Source: Ensifer adhaerens
GTDB taxonomy: Bacteria > Pseudomonadota > Alphaproteobacteria > Rhizobiales > Rhizobiaceae
Length of the DNA: 64,000 bases
Assembly: GCF_002940685.1 (NCBI RefSeq)
Contig: NZ_PNFP01000018.1
Location: 1 to 64,000 of the forward strand
Direction: 5' to 3'
In this document: positions 6,268 through 16,794 of the stretch, one piece after another
Position numbering within the stretch: the first letter of the stretch is position 1
Layout: every line of letters begins with the position of its first letter
Translations under genes and position numbers: made by a program
The notes under the pieces: generated by a model
What the model saw: only the letters and a program-made list of their open reading frames with translations
What the model was told of the DNA's origin: nothing
Databases searched by the model: none

Positions 6268-8916
6268 ATGCGGACAAATACTGGCCAGATCATTCATCTG
6301 GAAGACTACCGGCCGACCGACTTCGTTCTGGAGAGAGTGGATCTGACCTTCGAGCTCGACCCGAAGGAGACCAAGGTCGAAGCCCGGCTGATCTTCCACC
6401 GCCGCGAAGGCGTCGATGGCGCAGCGCCCCTCGTGCTCGACGGCGACGAGTTGACGATGACCGGGCTGCTGCTCGACCAGGAAGAGCTTGCGACGTCGCT
6501 CTACGATGTCGCCGACGATACGCTGACGATCCGTGGCCTGCCCGAAACCGCTCCGTTCGAAATCACCGTCACCACGCTGCTCTCTCCCGAGACCAATACG
6601 CAGCTGATGGGGCTCTACCGCACCAACGACGTCTATTGCACGCAGTGCGAGGCCGAGGGCTTCCGTCGCATCACCTATTTCCCCGATCGTCCTGATGTCC
6701 TTGCCGTCTACACGGTCAACATCATCGCCGACAAGAAGTCCGCTCCGCTGCTCCTGTCGAACGGTAACTATCTCGGCGGCGCCGACATGGGCGACGGGCG
6801 TCACTTCGCCGCCTGGTTCGATCCGCATCCGAAGCCGAGCTATCTCTTTGCGCTGGTCGCCGGCGATCTCGGCGTCGTCGAAGACAGGTTCACGACCATG
6901 TCCGGCCGCGACGTTGCGCTGAAGATCTACGTCGAACATGGCAAGGAGGAACGCGCCTCCTATGCCATGGATGCGCTCAAGCGCTCGATGAAGTGGGACG
7001 AAGAGGCTTTCGGTCGCGAATACGACCTCGACATCTTCATGATCGTCGCCGTCTCCGACTTCAACATGGGGGCCATGGAGAACAAGGGTCTCAACATCTT
7101 CAACGACAAATACGTGCTCGCCGATCCGGAAACGGCGACCGATACCGACTATGCCAACATCGAGGCGATCATCGCGCACGAATACTTCCACAACTGGACC
7201 GGCAACCGCATCACCTGCCGCGACTGGTTCCAGCTCTGCCTGAAGGAAGGTCTGACCGTCTATCGCGACCACGAGTTCTCCGCCGACATGCGCTCGCGCC
7301 CGGTCAAGAGAATTGCCGAGGTGCGGCACCTGAAGTCGGAGCAGTTTCCCGAGGACGCGGGCCCCCTCGCCCATCCGGTGCGGCCGACGAAGTATCGCGA
7401 AATCAACAACTTCTACACGACGACCGTCTACGAGAAGGGCTCGGAAGTCACCCGGATGATCGCCACCATCCTCGGCCGCGATCTGTTCAAGAAGGGCATG
7501 GATCTCTACTTCGACCGGCACGACGGCCAGGCGGTGACGATCGAGGATTTCGTCGCCTGTTTCGAGGCGGCGAGCGGCCGCGACCTGCGCCAGTTCGCGC
7601 TCTGGTATCACCAGGCGGGCACCCCGCTGGTGACCGCCTCCGGCGCCTATGACGCGGCCAAGCAGACCTTCACGCTGTCGCTCGAGCAGACCGTGCCGCC
7701 GACGCCCGGACAGGGCGCCAAGGAGGCGATGCACATTCCGCTGAAGATGGGCCTGTTGCTCGAAGGCGGCAGCGAAGCCAACCTTAGCGTCGTTTCCGGC
7801 GCCGACATGACCGACGACGTCCTGCATTTCACCGAACGCAAGCAGACGATCGTCTTCTCAGGCATCTCCGCGCGCCCGGTTCCGTCGTTCAACCGCAGCT
7901 TCTCCGCGCCGATCAACCTGCACATCGAGCAGAGTGCCGACGATCTCGCGCTGATCGCGCATCACGAAAGCGACCTCTTTGCCCGCTGGCAGGCGCTCAA
8001 CGCCATCGCACTTGGCAATCTCGTCGAGGCGACCGCCAATGTCCGGGCCGGCAAGCCGGTCACCTCAGACAAGGCGCTCATCGACGGCCTGATCCGCGCC
8101 GCCGCCGACAACAGCCTGGAGCCGGCCTTCCGCTCGCAGGCGCTGGCGCTGCCAAGCGAATCCGATATCGCCCGCGAGATCGGCACCAACAATGATCCGG
8201 ACGCGATCCACGCCGCGCGCCAGCAGATCCTGACAGCGGTTGCCGCGGCCGGACGCGACACCTTCCTCAAGCTCTCCGACGAACTGGTCTCCAGCGGCGA
8301 TTTCAACCCGGATGCGGCAAGTGCCGGACGCAGGGCTCTGCGCAACAGCGCGCTCACCTATCTCGTGCAGGGCGACGACGGGCCAGAGCGTGCCGCCAAG
8401 GCTTTCGCCGCCGCCAACAACATGACCGATCTCAGCCATGCGCTGGCGCTGCTGGCGCATCGCTTCCCGGAATCGGCCGAGACGGCGGACGCACTTTCGA
8501 CGTTCCGCAAGCGCTTCGCCGACAACGCGCTCGTTATCGACAAGTGGTTCGCCGTCCAGGCGACGATCCCTGGCGCGGGGACGCTCGATCGGGTCAAGGC
8601 GCTGATGGCCGAGCCGCTGTTCAACGGCAACAATCCGAACCGCGTTCGCTCTCTGGTGGGCACCTATGCCTTTGCCAACCCGACCGGCTTCAACCGTGCC
8701 GACGGCGAAGGCTACCGTTTCCTCGCGCGCCAGATCCTCGATATCGACCCGCGCAATCCGCAGCTTGCGGCCCGCATCCTGACCTCCATGCGCTCCTGGC
8801 GTTCGCTGGAGGACAAGCGCGCCGGGCATGCCCGCAAGGCGCTGAAAGAGATCGCCGGCGCGTCGAAACTTTCGGCCGATGTCGGCGACATCGTCGAGCG
8901 TATGCTGAAGGCCTGA
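6268..8916 (+). CDS. pepN: Aminopeptidase N (M1 zinc metallopeptidase)
   Basis: 882 residues, the usual size of bacterial PepN. ATG at 6268 gives MRTNTGQIIHLEDYRPTDF, the standard start of the family; the in-frame GTG at 6175 would add 31 unconserved residues. The exopeptidase motif GAMEN is at residues 268-272, and the zinc site is H304-E-x-x-H308 with the third ligand E327, all intact. The enzyme removes N-terminal residues from peptides in the cytoplasm. A strong terminator follows the stop, so it is probably monocistronic. Confidence 0.95.
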   Translation: MRTNTGQIIHLEDYRPTDFVLERVDLTFELDPKETKVEARLIFHRREGVDGAAPLVLDGDELTMTGLLLDQEELATSLYDVADDTLTIRGLPETAPFEITVTTLLSPETNTQLMGLYRTNDVYCTQCEAEGFRRITYFPDRPDVLAVYTVNIIADKKSAPLLLSNGNYLGGADMGDGRHFAAWFDPHPKPSYLFALVAGDLGVVEDRFTTMSGRDVALKIYVEHGKEERASYAMDALKRSMKWDEEAFGREYDLDIFMIVAVSDFNMGAMENKGLNIFNDKYVLADPETATDTDYANIEAIIAHEYFHNWTGNRITCRDWFQLCLKEGLTVYRDHEFSADMRSRPVKRIAEVRHLKSEQFPEDAGPLAHPVRPTKYREINNFYTTTVYEKGSEVTRMIATILGRDLFKKGMDLYFDRHDGQAVTIEDFVACFEAASGRDLRQFALWYHQAGTPLVTASGAYDAAKQTFTLSLEQTVPPTPGQGAKEAMHIPLKMGLLLEGGSEANLSVVSGADMTDDVLHFTERKQTIVFSGISARPVPSFNRSFSAPINLHIEQSADDLALIAHHESDLFARWQALNAIALGNLVEATANVRAGKPVTSDKALIDGLIRAAADNSLEPAFRSQALALPSESDIAREIGTNNDPDAIHAARQQILTAVAAAGRDTFLKLSDELVSSGDFNPDAASAGRRALRNSALTYLVQGDDGPERAAKAFAAANNMTDLSHALALLAHRFPESAETADALSTFRKRFADNALVIDKWFAVQATIPGAGTLDRVKALMAEPLFNGNNPNRVRSLVGTYAFANPTGFNRADGEGYRFLARQILDIDPRNPQLAARILTSMRSWRSLEDKRAGHARKALKEIAGASKLSADVGDIVERMLKA

Positions 8917-8943
8917 GCATCGCCAAAGCCTGATTTTGCTTAG

Positions 8944-8978
8944 GGCCGGGCCGCTAACGCGACCCGGCCTATTATTTT
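8944..8978 (+). terminator. Intrinsic terminator of pepN
   Basis: GGCCGGG (8944-8950) pairs with CCCGGCC (8963-8969) around a 12-base loop and is followed by TATTATTTT. It lies 28 bases after the pepN stop codon. Confidence 0.7.
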
Positions 8979-9107
8979 CCAACGATAAGAAATGGTTAAC
9001 AAATCTTTACCAGTGCCTCTGGACAAGGCGAATCGCCCTGTGATTCATTGAGTCAGATTCGGGCGAGCGGCGCGCCGAATCATCAGAGGGTTAGACAATT
9101 GGGAAAG

Positions 9108-11426
9108 ATGGCGGACGCGCGACCAGCGAGCGCAGCCGACGGGCGGTTGCGACTCAAGCTACCAGGCATTTCCGGCCTCGAGCAGGAGTTTATCTCGCAG
9201 GCGAAGATCTTCGCCGGGCCGGCTTCGCGTCGCCTGGCAAACGCGGAGCCCGTTCTCAAGCGCTCCATCCCGATCCTGATCATCGCGTTCCTGATCATCG
9301 TGGCGGTTTCACGCATGTCCAGCATCATGGACGAGCACGCCCGCATGGAGGAAAGCTCGCGCCAGACGGTCGGCCTTGCGGCCGCGATCGCCGTCGCCGC
9401 CTTGCAGACGGACGGCGCCGCGCTGTTCGACGAGGGCCGCCGCGCCGAGGCGGAGCAACGTTTCAACCAGTTTCTGCCGACCGGCATGCTCGACCCCGGC
9501 ACATTCATTCTCGCGGTGCGCAAGGACGGGCGGATCTTCGCAAGCACGCAAGGCGGTGGGGCGCTCATCGGCCGCACGCTCGCCGCGGCCGCGCCTGACA
9601 TCGCGACGCTGCAATATTTCGGCGAGCATTCGAGCATCATGAAGACGACGATCGGCGGCACCGACCACATCGTGGCGCTGGCGCAGCTGCCCGAGGCGGC
9701 CGGCGTCGTGCTGGCTGCAACGCCCGTTACCCAGCTCGAGACGACCTGGCGGGACGAGGTTTCGCTCAACGTCACGCTGTTTGCCGGCATCTCGGCGATC
9801 CTGCTGATGGTGCTCTACGCCTATTACATCCAGGCCAAGCGTGCCCGCGACGCCGATTCGGTCTTTGCCGAATCCAACCTGCGGGTGGAGACGGCGCTGT
9901 CGCGCGGCCGCTGCGGCCTCTGGGACTTCGACCTCGCCAACCGCCGGCTGTTCTGGTCGCGCTCGATGTACGAGATGCTCGGCATGCCCGGCGAAAGCAG
10001 CGTGCTTTCCTTCGGCGACGCCGCGCGGCTGATGCACCCCGACGACCACGGCATCTACAGCGTGGCCCGCACGATCGCGCGCGGCGACGCGCGCCAGATC
10101 GACCAGGTGTTTCGCATGCGCCATGCCGACGGCCACTATGTATGGCTGCGCGCCCGCGCCGAAATCATCCGCACCGCGTCGGGCCGGGCACACCTGATCG
10201 GCATTGCCATGGACGTGACCGAGCAGCACCGTCTCGCCCAGCGCTACGCCGAGGCGGACCAGCGGCTCGCCGACGCGATCGAATGTACCTCGGAAGCCTT
10301 CGTACTCTGGGACAAGCACGACCGCCTGGTCATGTGCAACACCCACTTCCAGGAGGCCTACAAGCTTCCCGATCACGTGCTTGTTCCGGGCACCGAGCGT
10401 ATCGCCGTGCACGGCGCTGCCGCGCGACCTGTCGTCGAGCGGCGGATCGCCGACCCTGACCACAGCAACCAGTCGCAGACGAGCGAGGTCCAGCTCGCCG
10501 ACGAACGCTGGCTGCAGATCAACGAACGGCGCACGCGCGACGGTGGCCTAGTCTCCGTCGGCACCGACATCACGCTTCTAAAGCGGCACCAGGTGCGCTT
10601 GCGCGAATCCGAGCGGCGACTGATGGCGACCATCGGTGACCTCTCGGCATCGCGCATGACGCTGGAGCGGCAGAAGACCGAGCTTTCGGTCGCCAACTCC
10701 AACTACCAGGCGGAGAAGGACCGCGCCGAGGCCGCGAACCGCGCCAAGTCGGAGTTCCTCGCCAACATGTCGCATGAGCTGCGAACCCCGCTGAACGCCA
10801 TTCTCGGCTTCTCGGAAATCCTGCAGAACCAGATGTTCGGACCGCTCGGCTCGGAAAAGTACAATGAGTATTCCCGTGACATCCACGAGAGCGGCAAGCA
10901 CCTCTTGAACGTCATCAACGACATCCTCGACATGTCGAAGATCGAAGCCGGGCACATGCGCATCAGCCGCGAGACGATCGACCTCGCGCCATTGATCGAA
11001 GAGACGCTGCGCTTCACCACCATACCGGCCGAGCAGAAGAACATTCACGTCGTGCAGCAGATCTCGTCGGGCCTCACCATGGTCGCCGATCGCCGCGCCA
11101 TGAAGCAGGTGCTGCTCAATCTGCTTTCCAACGCCGTCAAGTTCACCAATGAAGGCGGGCGGATCTCGCTGCGGGCGCGCAAGGTGACGGGCGCAGTAAC
11201 GCTGACGATCGCCGATTCCGGCATCGGCATTCCGCGCGACGCATTGCAGAAGATCGGCCAGCCCTTCGAACAGGTGCAGAGCCAGTATGCCAAGAGCAAG
11301 GGCGGATCCGGCCTTGGTCTTGCAATCTCACGCTCGCTCACCCGCCTGCACGGCGGCAGCATGAAAATCCACTCGACCGAAAACGTCGGCACGATCATAT
11401 CGGTCAGGATTCCGGACCGCGTCTAA
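9108..11426 (+). CDS. pleC: PleC-like hybrid-free sensor histidine kinase
   Basis: 772 residues from ATG 9108; TTG 9099 (with AGAGGG upstream) and TTG 9048 are in-frame alternatives. Order: cytoplasmic N-terminus, membrane helix near residues 46-63, a periplasmic domain of about 150 residues, second helix (LFAGISAILLMVLYAYYI), two PAS-like regions, then HisKA with NMSHELRTPLN (phospho-acceptor His556) and an HATPase domain with N, G1 and G2 boxes. The HisKA sequence FGPLGSEKYNEYSRDIHESG is characteristic of the PleC/DivJ/PdhS group that controls the DivK-CtrA cell-cycle pathway. PleC is favoured by architecture and by its place next to glnE, as I recall in Sinorhizobium. It is convergent with glnE. 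Confidence 0.75.
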   Translation: MADARPASAADGRLRLKLPGISGLEQEFISQAKIFAGPASRRLANAEPVLKRSIPILIIAFLIIVAVSRMSSIMDEHARMEESSRQTVGLAAAIAVAALQTDGAALFDEGRRAEAEQRFNQFLPTGMLDPGTFILAVRKDGRIFASTQGGGALIGRTLAAAAPDIATLQYFGEHSSIMKTTIGGTDHIVALAQLPEAAGVVLAATPVTQLETTWRDEVSLNVTLFAGISAILLMVLYAYYIQAKRARDADSVFAESNLRVETALSRGRCGLWDFDLANRRLFWSRSMYEMLGMPGESSVLSFGDAARLMHPDDHGIYSVARTIARGDARQIDQVFRMRHADGHYVWLRARAEIIRTASGRAHLIGIAMDVTEQHRLAQRYAEADQRLADAIECTSEAFVLWDKHDRLVMCNTHFQEAYKLPDHVLVPGTERIAVHGAAARPVVERRIADPDHSNQSQTSEVQLADERWLQINERRTRDGGLVSVGTDITLLKRHQVRLRESERRLMATIGDLSASRMTLERQKTELSVANSNYQAEKDRAEAANRAKSEFLANMSHELRTPLNAILGFSEILQNQMFGPLGSEKYNEYSRDIHESGKHLLNVINDILDMSKIEAGHMRISRETIDLAPLIEETLRFTTIPAEQKNIHVVQQISSGLTMVADRRAMKQVLLNLLSNAVKFTNEGGRISLRARKVTGAVTLTIADSGIGIPRDALQKIGQPFEQVQSQYAKSKGGSGLGLAISRSLTRLHGGSMKIHSTENVGTIISVRIPDRV

Positions 11427-11485
11427 AGCGGATTGCGGAAGAGCGCGAATTTCCGCGCGCCTCCCGCTCAAGCCGTTGCCTGCGT

Positions 11486-14440
11486 TCACCCTGAAACAAC
11501 CGATTGGAAGACACGGCGCACGGCCTTGGAGAGCCGGCGCACGTCACCTTCCAACGTTTTCAGGTCGGGATAGTCCCCCGCCCGGCAGACGAGGTCGATC
11601 AGGCCCGCCGGCGCCTCCTTCGGCTCGAACTCGCCCTCGATGCAAAGCCGGACGATCTGGGAAAGCTCGGTGAAGAGATGCAGCGCTTCCAGCGCGACAT
11701 CGAGATCGTTGGGGTTCATCAGCGCGTCGCCGAGCAGCTTCAGGGCATCGGCGGTATTGGTGCCTGACGTCAGCGGCTGGACGCCCTTCGCCGGCGCAAC
11801 GAGCGCCAGATATTGCGTAATGAATTCGATGTCGACGAGACCGCCCGGGATCAGCTTGAAGTCCCAGATGTCGCTCGGCGGCTTTTCGCTGTCGATCATC
11901 TCGCGCATGGAAATCACGTCGGCGCTGATCTTGGCGACATCGCGCTTGCGGCCAAGGATCTCGGCGAAGATCCCGTTGGCCTCGGCAATCAGCCGGTCAT
12001 CGCCGCAGATGCAGCGCGCCCGCGTCAGAGCCAGATGCTCCCAGGTCCAGGCCTCTTCGCGCTGGTACTTGGCAAAGGCGTTGATCCGGGTCGCGACCGG
12101 TCCCTTGTTGCCCGAGGGACGCAAGCGCATGTCGACCTCATAGAGGATGCCTTCGGCGGTCGGCGCCGAAAGGGCCGCGATCAAGCGCTGCGTCACCCGC
12201 GTGAAATAGCGGGTCGGATCGAGCGGCCTAGCACCGTCGGATTCGGTTGCCGCTTCGTCGTAGTCATAGAGCAGGATGAGGTCGACGTCGGAGCCGGCCG
12301 TCAGTTCGTGGCTGCCGAGCTTGCCCATGCCGACGACGGCAATGCGGCCGCCGGGGAAATCGCCATGCGCGGAGCGAACTTCGTCCTCGACCGCCTTTAC
12401 CGCCGCGGCGATGATCAGGTCTGCGAGATCGGTGAAGGCGCGGCCGGCCTGAGCGCCGGAGATGGCGCCGGTCAAAAGCCGGATGCCGATCAGGAAGCGC
12501 TGTTCGGCGGCGATGATGCGTAGCCGATCGAGCACTTCCTCATAGTGCCGTGCGCCGCCGACAAAATTGGCGATGCGCGGCGCAAGATAGTCCCGCGTCG
12601 GCAGCTCGGCGAGCAGGCCGGGATCGAGCATCCCGTCGAAGACATGCGGGCGCGCCGCGATGATTTCGGCAAGCCTCGGGGCTGACGACATGACGTTGAC
12701 GATCAGCGACAGCAGCCCCGGATTGTTGCCGAGCAGCGAGAAGAGCTGAATGCCCGCCGGCAGGCCGGAGATGAAATTGTCGAAGCGCAGCAGCGCTTCG
12801 TCGGCGCGACGGCTTTCGCCGAAGACCCGCAGCAGTTCCGGCGTCAGCTCCGTCAGTCGCTCGCGCGCTTCGACCGATTGCGTTGCGCGGTAGCGGCCGT
12901 AGTGCCAGGTGCGGATGGTGTGGGAGATGTCCGACGGTCGCTGGAAGCCGAGTTTCTTCAGCGTCTCCAGCGTGTCGGGGTCGTCGCGCTGGCCGGTGAA
13001 GACGAGGTTGCCGGTCTCGGTCGAGAGCTTGGCTTCCTGTTCGAACAGCTGGGCGTAGCGTCGCTCGACCGTCTTCAGCACGCGCGACAGGGCCTTGGAA
13101 AAGGCGGCCGTGTCCTCGAAGCCGAGCATATAGGCGATACGCTTCAGCTCCGCTTCGGTCTCGGGCAGCACATGGGTCTGCTCGTCGCGCACCATCTGGA
13201 TCCGGTGTTCGACGTCGCGCAGAAACCAATAGGCCTCCACGAGTTCGTCGGCCGTTTCTTCGTCGATCCAGCCGGCCTTGACGAGCGCGCGCAGCATCGG
13301 CTCGGTCGCGCGCTGGCGGAGTTCCGGCATGCGGCCGCCGGCGATCAGTTGCTGCGTCTGGACGAAGAACTCGATCTCGCGGATGCCGCCGCGGCCGAGC
13401 TTGATATTGTGGCCCTTGACGGCGATCTCGCCATGCCCCTTGTGGGCGTGGATCTGGCGCTTGATCGAATGAATGTCGGCAATTGCCGCATAGTCCAGAT
13501 ACTTGCGGAAGACGAAGGGAACCAATTCTCTGAGGAAGCGCTCGCCGGCCTCGATATCACCGGCAACGGGCCGCGCCTTGATGAAGGCGGCGCGCTCCCA
13601 GTTCTGTCCTCTGCCCTCGTAGTACAGCATCGCCGCTTCCACCGGGATCGCCAGTGGCGTCGAGCCCGGATCCGGACGAAGGCGCAGGTCGGTGCGGAAG
13701 ACATAGCCGTCGCCGCTGCGCTCCTGCAGGATGCGGATCAGGCGCCGCAGCAGCCGGCCGAAGGTTTCCGAGGCATCGTCGCGGTCGACGATGATGCCCG
13801 ATTGCGGATCGTAGAAGACGACGAGGTCGATGTCGGAGGAGTAGTTGAGCTCGAAGGCACCGAGCTTGCCCATGCCGAGCACGACGACGCCGGAACCGGC
13901 GCTGGGGCTTGCGACATCCTTGACGATCAGCTTGCCGCCTTCGTGGGCGCTCAGCAGCAGGTGGTCGATCGTCGCGGAAACGGCAGCACCTGCGAATTCG
14001 CTGAGCCAGCGGGTGGTTTCGCGCCCGTCGAAATGGCGGGAGAGATCGGCAAGAGCGACGGCGAAGGCGAGCTCGCGCTTGGCCCTTCGCAGCCGCGCCA
14101 TGATCTCGGTATCCGGCAGCGCCGCGCCACCTTCGTTCGGCTTCCAGGCGTCGCGGGCGCGGCGCACGCGCTCGGCCAGGAAGGTCGCAAGATCGGTCGA
14201 CAGAAGCTCTTCGAGAATGGCCGGGCGGCTGTCGCCGGTGTCGCGCAGGAAGGGGGAAAGGGCGAAGGCCGAGACGACGAAGGTTTTGAATGGCGTTTCG
14301 GAAGCGAGCAGGCTTGCGACTTTTTCATGCCCCTTGGCCATGTCCTTCAGTACCGAGAGCGCGGCCTTGGCATCGGCCTGGCTTGCCGGGCGGATCGGCG
14401 CCGTCTCGATCGCCCAGCACTTCTGCACCTGTTCCTGCAT
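11486..14440 (-). CDS. glnE: Bifunctional glutamine synthetase adenylyltransferase/deadenylase
   Basis: 984 residues, full length for GlnE. Two nucleotidyltransferase domains are visible: the deadenylase half with NYSSDIDLVVFYD near residue 200 and the adenylyltransferase half with TAGSDVDLILLYDYD near residue 716, each carrying the metal-binding D-x-D. Between and after them lie the conserved helical regulatory segments (for example GRGGIREIEFFVQ and IPGGLVDIEFITQYL). The enzyme adds or removes AMP on glutamine synthetase under control of PII and glutamine. The sensor kinase stops 81 bases upstream on the same strand, so read-through from the degP-side operon is possible. Confidence 0.97.
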   Translation of the reverse strand: MQEQVQKCWAIETAPIRPASQADAKAALSVLKDMAKGHEKVASLLASETPFKTFVVSAFALSPFLRDTGDSRPAILEELLSTDLATFLAERVRRARDAWKPNEGGAALPDTEIMARLRRAKRELAFAVALADLSRHFDGRETTRWLSEFAGAAVSATIDHLLLSAHEGGKLIVKDVASPSAGSGVVVLGMGKLGAFELNYSSDIDLVVFYDPQSGIIVDRDDASETFGRLLRRLIRILQERSGDGYVFRTDLRLRPDPGSTPLAIPVEAAMLYYEGRGQNWERAAFIKARPVAGDIEAGERFLRELVPFVFRKYLDYAAIADIHSIKRQIHAHKGHGEIAVKGHNIKLGRGGIREIEFFVQTQQLIAGGRMPELRQRATEPMLRALVKAGWIDEETADELVEAYWFLRDVEHRIQMVRDEQTHVLPETEAELKRIAYMLGFEDTAAFSKALSRVLKTVERRYAQLFEQEAKLSTETGNLVFTGQRDDPDTLETLKKLGFQRPSDISHTIRTWHYGRYRATQSVEARERLTELTPELLRVFGESRRADEALLRFDNFISGLPAGIQLFSLLGNNPGLLSLIVNVMSSAPRLAEIIAARPHVFDGMLDPGLLAELPTRDYLAPRIANFVGGARHYEEVLDRLRIIAAEQRFLIGIRLLTGAISGAQAGRAFTDLADLIIAAAVKAVEDEVRSAHGDFPGGRIAVVGMGKLGSHELTAGSDVDLILLYDYDEAATESDGARPLDPTRYFTRVTQRLIAALSAPTAEGILYEVDMRLRPSGNKGPVATRINAFAKYQREEAWTWEHLALTRARCICGDDRLIAEANGIFAEILGRKRDVAKISADVISMREMIDSEKPPSDIWDFKLIPGGLVDIEFITQYLALVAPAKGVQPLTSGTNTADALKLLGDALMNPNDLDVALEALHLFTELSQIVRLCIEGEFEPKEAPAGLIDLVCRAGDYPDLKTLEGDVRRLSKAVRRVFQSVVSG

Positions 14441-14521
14441 GCCGTCTCCCTTCAGCCGGAGCGAGCGCCGCAGAACGACCGCACGCCCCTTTCTCCACCT
14501 CGTTCTCCCAAAACCGGTCTA

Positions 14522-15928
14522 TCAGGTTGCGGCCATCGGGAAAACCATCTGGACCGTCAGCCCCTTGCCGCCGTCTTCCACTGAAGGAACGGTGTCGGCA
14601 AGTCGCAGCGCGCCGTGATGCATTTCCATCACCGCCTCGACCAGCGACAGGCCAAGGCCGGTGCCAGGCTTGGACCGGCTCTCATCCAGGCGGACGAAGC
14701 GTTTCACCACCTCGTCGTGCATCGCCTCAGGTATGCCGGGGCCGTGATCGGCGACGGACAACAGCACCTGCCCGTCCTGTTTTTCGAGAGACACCCGGAT
14801 CTGCGGATTGTCCGCGCCTTCGGCATATTTGATGGCGTTGTCGATGAGGTTGCCGAGGGCCTGGCCGATCAGTTCCCGGTTGCCGGAAATCACCAGATGC
14901 TGGGCAACGTCGGCCTCGAGCTTCAATCCGACATCGTCCGCCACGGGCTCGTAGAGTTCGACGCAATCGGCAACGATCTGCGAAAGGTCGATCTCGCTCA
15001 TCTCGGCGGCGGACGAGCCGGCCTCGACACGCGAGATCATCAACAGTGCATTGAAGGTGCGGATCAACTGGTCGGATTCGCCGATGATCTCCTCAAGGGC
15101 GCCGCGCTGGCTCGTCCCCTTGCGGGCGAGTGCGGCTTCGGCCTTGTTGCGCAGCCGCGTCAGCGGCGTCTTCAGGTCGTGGGCGATGTTGTCGGAGACC
15201 TGCCGCAACCCTTCGTTCAGCTTCTCGATGCGGCTGAGCATCGCGTTCAGCGATTCCGACAGCCGGTCGAACTCGTCGCCGGAACCGCTCGTCGGCAGGC
15301 GCTGCGAGAGATCGCCGGCCATGATCTTGGTGCTCGCCTCCGACATGCGGTCGATGCGCTTCAGGGCGTTGCGGCCGATCCCGAACCAGATGACGAGCGC
15401 CCCAAGTCCCATGACGCCGAGCGCCACCATCAGCGCCTGGCGCACCAGGGCGCGAAACTTCTGCGGCTCCTGCAGGTCGCGGCCAACGAGAATGCGCAGA
15501 CCGTTATCGAGCACCAGCACATGGGCGAGCGCCACATGGCTGTCCTTCTTCGTCTCGTCCGTGTAGCGCTGATAGGCGAATGGCCGCTCGGTCCAGCCTT
15601 CGCTGTCGAGCAGGCCCGGCTCCAGGCTCGCGACGTTGCCGGCGAGGATCTCGCCACTCGGCCCCGCGATAACATAGAGATTGGCGCCCGGCTGGCGTGC
15701 CCGTCGCTCGAGCGAGCGCAACAGGCCGTTCATACCGGCGCGGCTATAGACCTGCTCGATCTGCGCCACCTCGGCGGTGACGGCGTCACGGGTCTGCTGC
15801 TGCAGCAGCCGCTCCGACATACCTGTGACGTAGAAGACGAGAAAGGCAGCGCAGAGCGAAAAGAGGATGAGGTAGAGGGCGGAAAGCCGGACCGCGGTCG
15901 TTCTGAAGAGAACGCGAAGCTTGCTCAT
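14522..15928 (-). CDS. Sensor histidine kinase, OmpR-system partner
   Basis: 468 residues. Layout: membrane helix 1 (about 15-37), periplasmic sensor of some 125 residues, membrane helix 2 (about 163-183), HAMP, HisKA with NIAHDLKTPLTRL (His250), and an HATPase domain ending in PGTGLGLSLVEAV. Its start overlaps the stop of the response regulator by four bases, so the two are translationally coupled. The degP gene precedes the regulator on the same strand, suggesting that the pair senses envelope stress, though that is inference from position. The stimulus is unknown. Confidence 0.85.
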   Translation of the reverse strand: MSKLRVLFRTTAVRLSALYLILFSLCAAFLVFYVTGMSERLLQQQTRDAVTAEVAQIEQVYSRAGMNGLLRSLERRARQPGANLYVIAGPSGEILAGNVASLEPGLLDSEGWTERPFAYQRYTDETKKDSHVALAHVLVLDNGLRILVGRDLQEPQKFRALVRQALMVALGVMGLGALVIWFGIGRNALKRIDRMSEASTKIMAGDLSQRLPTSGSGDEFDRLSESLNAMLSRIEKLNEGLRQVSDNIAHDLKTPLTRLRNKAEAALARKGTSQRGALEEIIGESDQLIRTFNALLMISRVEAGSSAAEMSEIDLSQIVADCVELYEPVADDVGLKLEADVAQHLVISGNRELIGQALGNLIDNAIKYAEGADNPQIRVSLEKQDGQVLLSVADHGPGIPEAMHDEVVKRFVRLDESRSKPGTGLGLSLVEAVMEMHHGALRLADTVPSVEDGGKGLTVQMVFPMAAT

Positions 15929-16611
15929 GCGGGCGCCCGGTCATCCTTGATCATGTAGCCGGCACCGCGCACGGTGCGCAGCAGCGGCACGTCGAAATCC
16001 TTCTCGATCTTCGAGCGCAGTCGCGAAACATGCACGTCGATGACGTTGGTCTGCGGGTCGAAGTGGTAGTCCCAGACGTTTTCCAGCAGCATCGTGCGGG
16101 TGACGACCTGGCCGGCATTCTTCATGAGATATTCGAGCAGGCGGAATTCGCGCGGCTGCAGCGGGATTTCCTTGCCCTGGCGGCGCACGGAATGCGACAG
16201 GCGGTCGAGTTCCAGATCGCCGACACGGTAGACCATGTCCTGCTCGGGCGTGCCCTTGCGGCGGCCGAGCACCTCGACACGGGCGAGCAATTCGTTGAAG
16301 GCATAGGGCTTCGGCAGATAGTCGTCGCCACCGGCGCGCAGGCCCGTCACCCTGTCGTCGACCTGGCCGAGCGCCGACAGGATCAGCACCGGCGTGTGGA
16401 TCTCCTTGCGCCTGAGTTCGGTGATGACGGAAAGACCGTCGCGACGCGGCAGCATGCGGTCCACCACGAGAACGTCGTAATTGTTCTCGCTGGCCATGAA
16501 CAGGCCGCTCTCGCCGTCGCTGGCGTGATCGGACACGATGCCCGCCTCACGGAAGGCTTTGGCCAGATAGGCCGCTGCCTCCAGATCGTCTTCAATGATG
16601 AGAATCTTCAT
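15925..16611 (-). CDS. OmpR-family response regulator
   Basis: 228 residues from ATG 16611 (MKILIIEDDLEAAAYLAK); an ATG four codons upstream at 16623 is also possible. Receiver domain residues 1-115 with acidic pocket E7/D8/D9, phospho-acceptor D51 and the conserved Lys in YLPKPYAF. The C-terminal winged helix shows PLQPREFRLLEYLM and NVIDVHVSRLRSKIE. It is coupled to the downstream kinase by a four-base overlap and lies about 240 bases after degP, separated from it by a strong hairpin. Confidence 0.9.
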   Translation of the reverse strand: MKILIIEDDLEAAAYLAKAFREAGIVSDHASDGESGLFMASENNYDVLVVDRMLPRRDGLSVITELRRKEIHTPVLILSALGQVDDRVTGLRAGGDDYLPKPYAFNELLARVEVLGRRKGTPEQDMVYRVGDLELDRLSHSVRRQGKEIPLQPREFRLLEYLMKNAGQVVTRTMLLENVWDYHFDPQTNVIDVHVSRLRSKIEKDFDVPLLRTVRGAGYMIKDDRAPA

Positions 16612-16794
16612 ATGCGCGACCATAGTCCCGGACCCCTGTCTGTCTCAACCGGTTTCGACTTTTCGACAACCGGGTTGGCGAGTGCCCTCGTCGCGGTGGC
16701 GTCGGTCGGATCGACCCAAACGCATCGCGATCGATACCCGGCAGGTGGGAGCGGAAAGCGGGCACGAAACCACGCACTCTCCCCTTCAAATGCT

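Noticed and set aside
6064-7827. 587-codon minus-strand open frame opposite pepN
   Set aside because: Overlaps intact pepN catalytic motifs; composition typical of antisense frames.
12878-14584. 568-codon plus-strand open frame opposite glnE
   Set aside because: Lies over the conserved GlnE domains; no recognisable motif.
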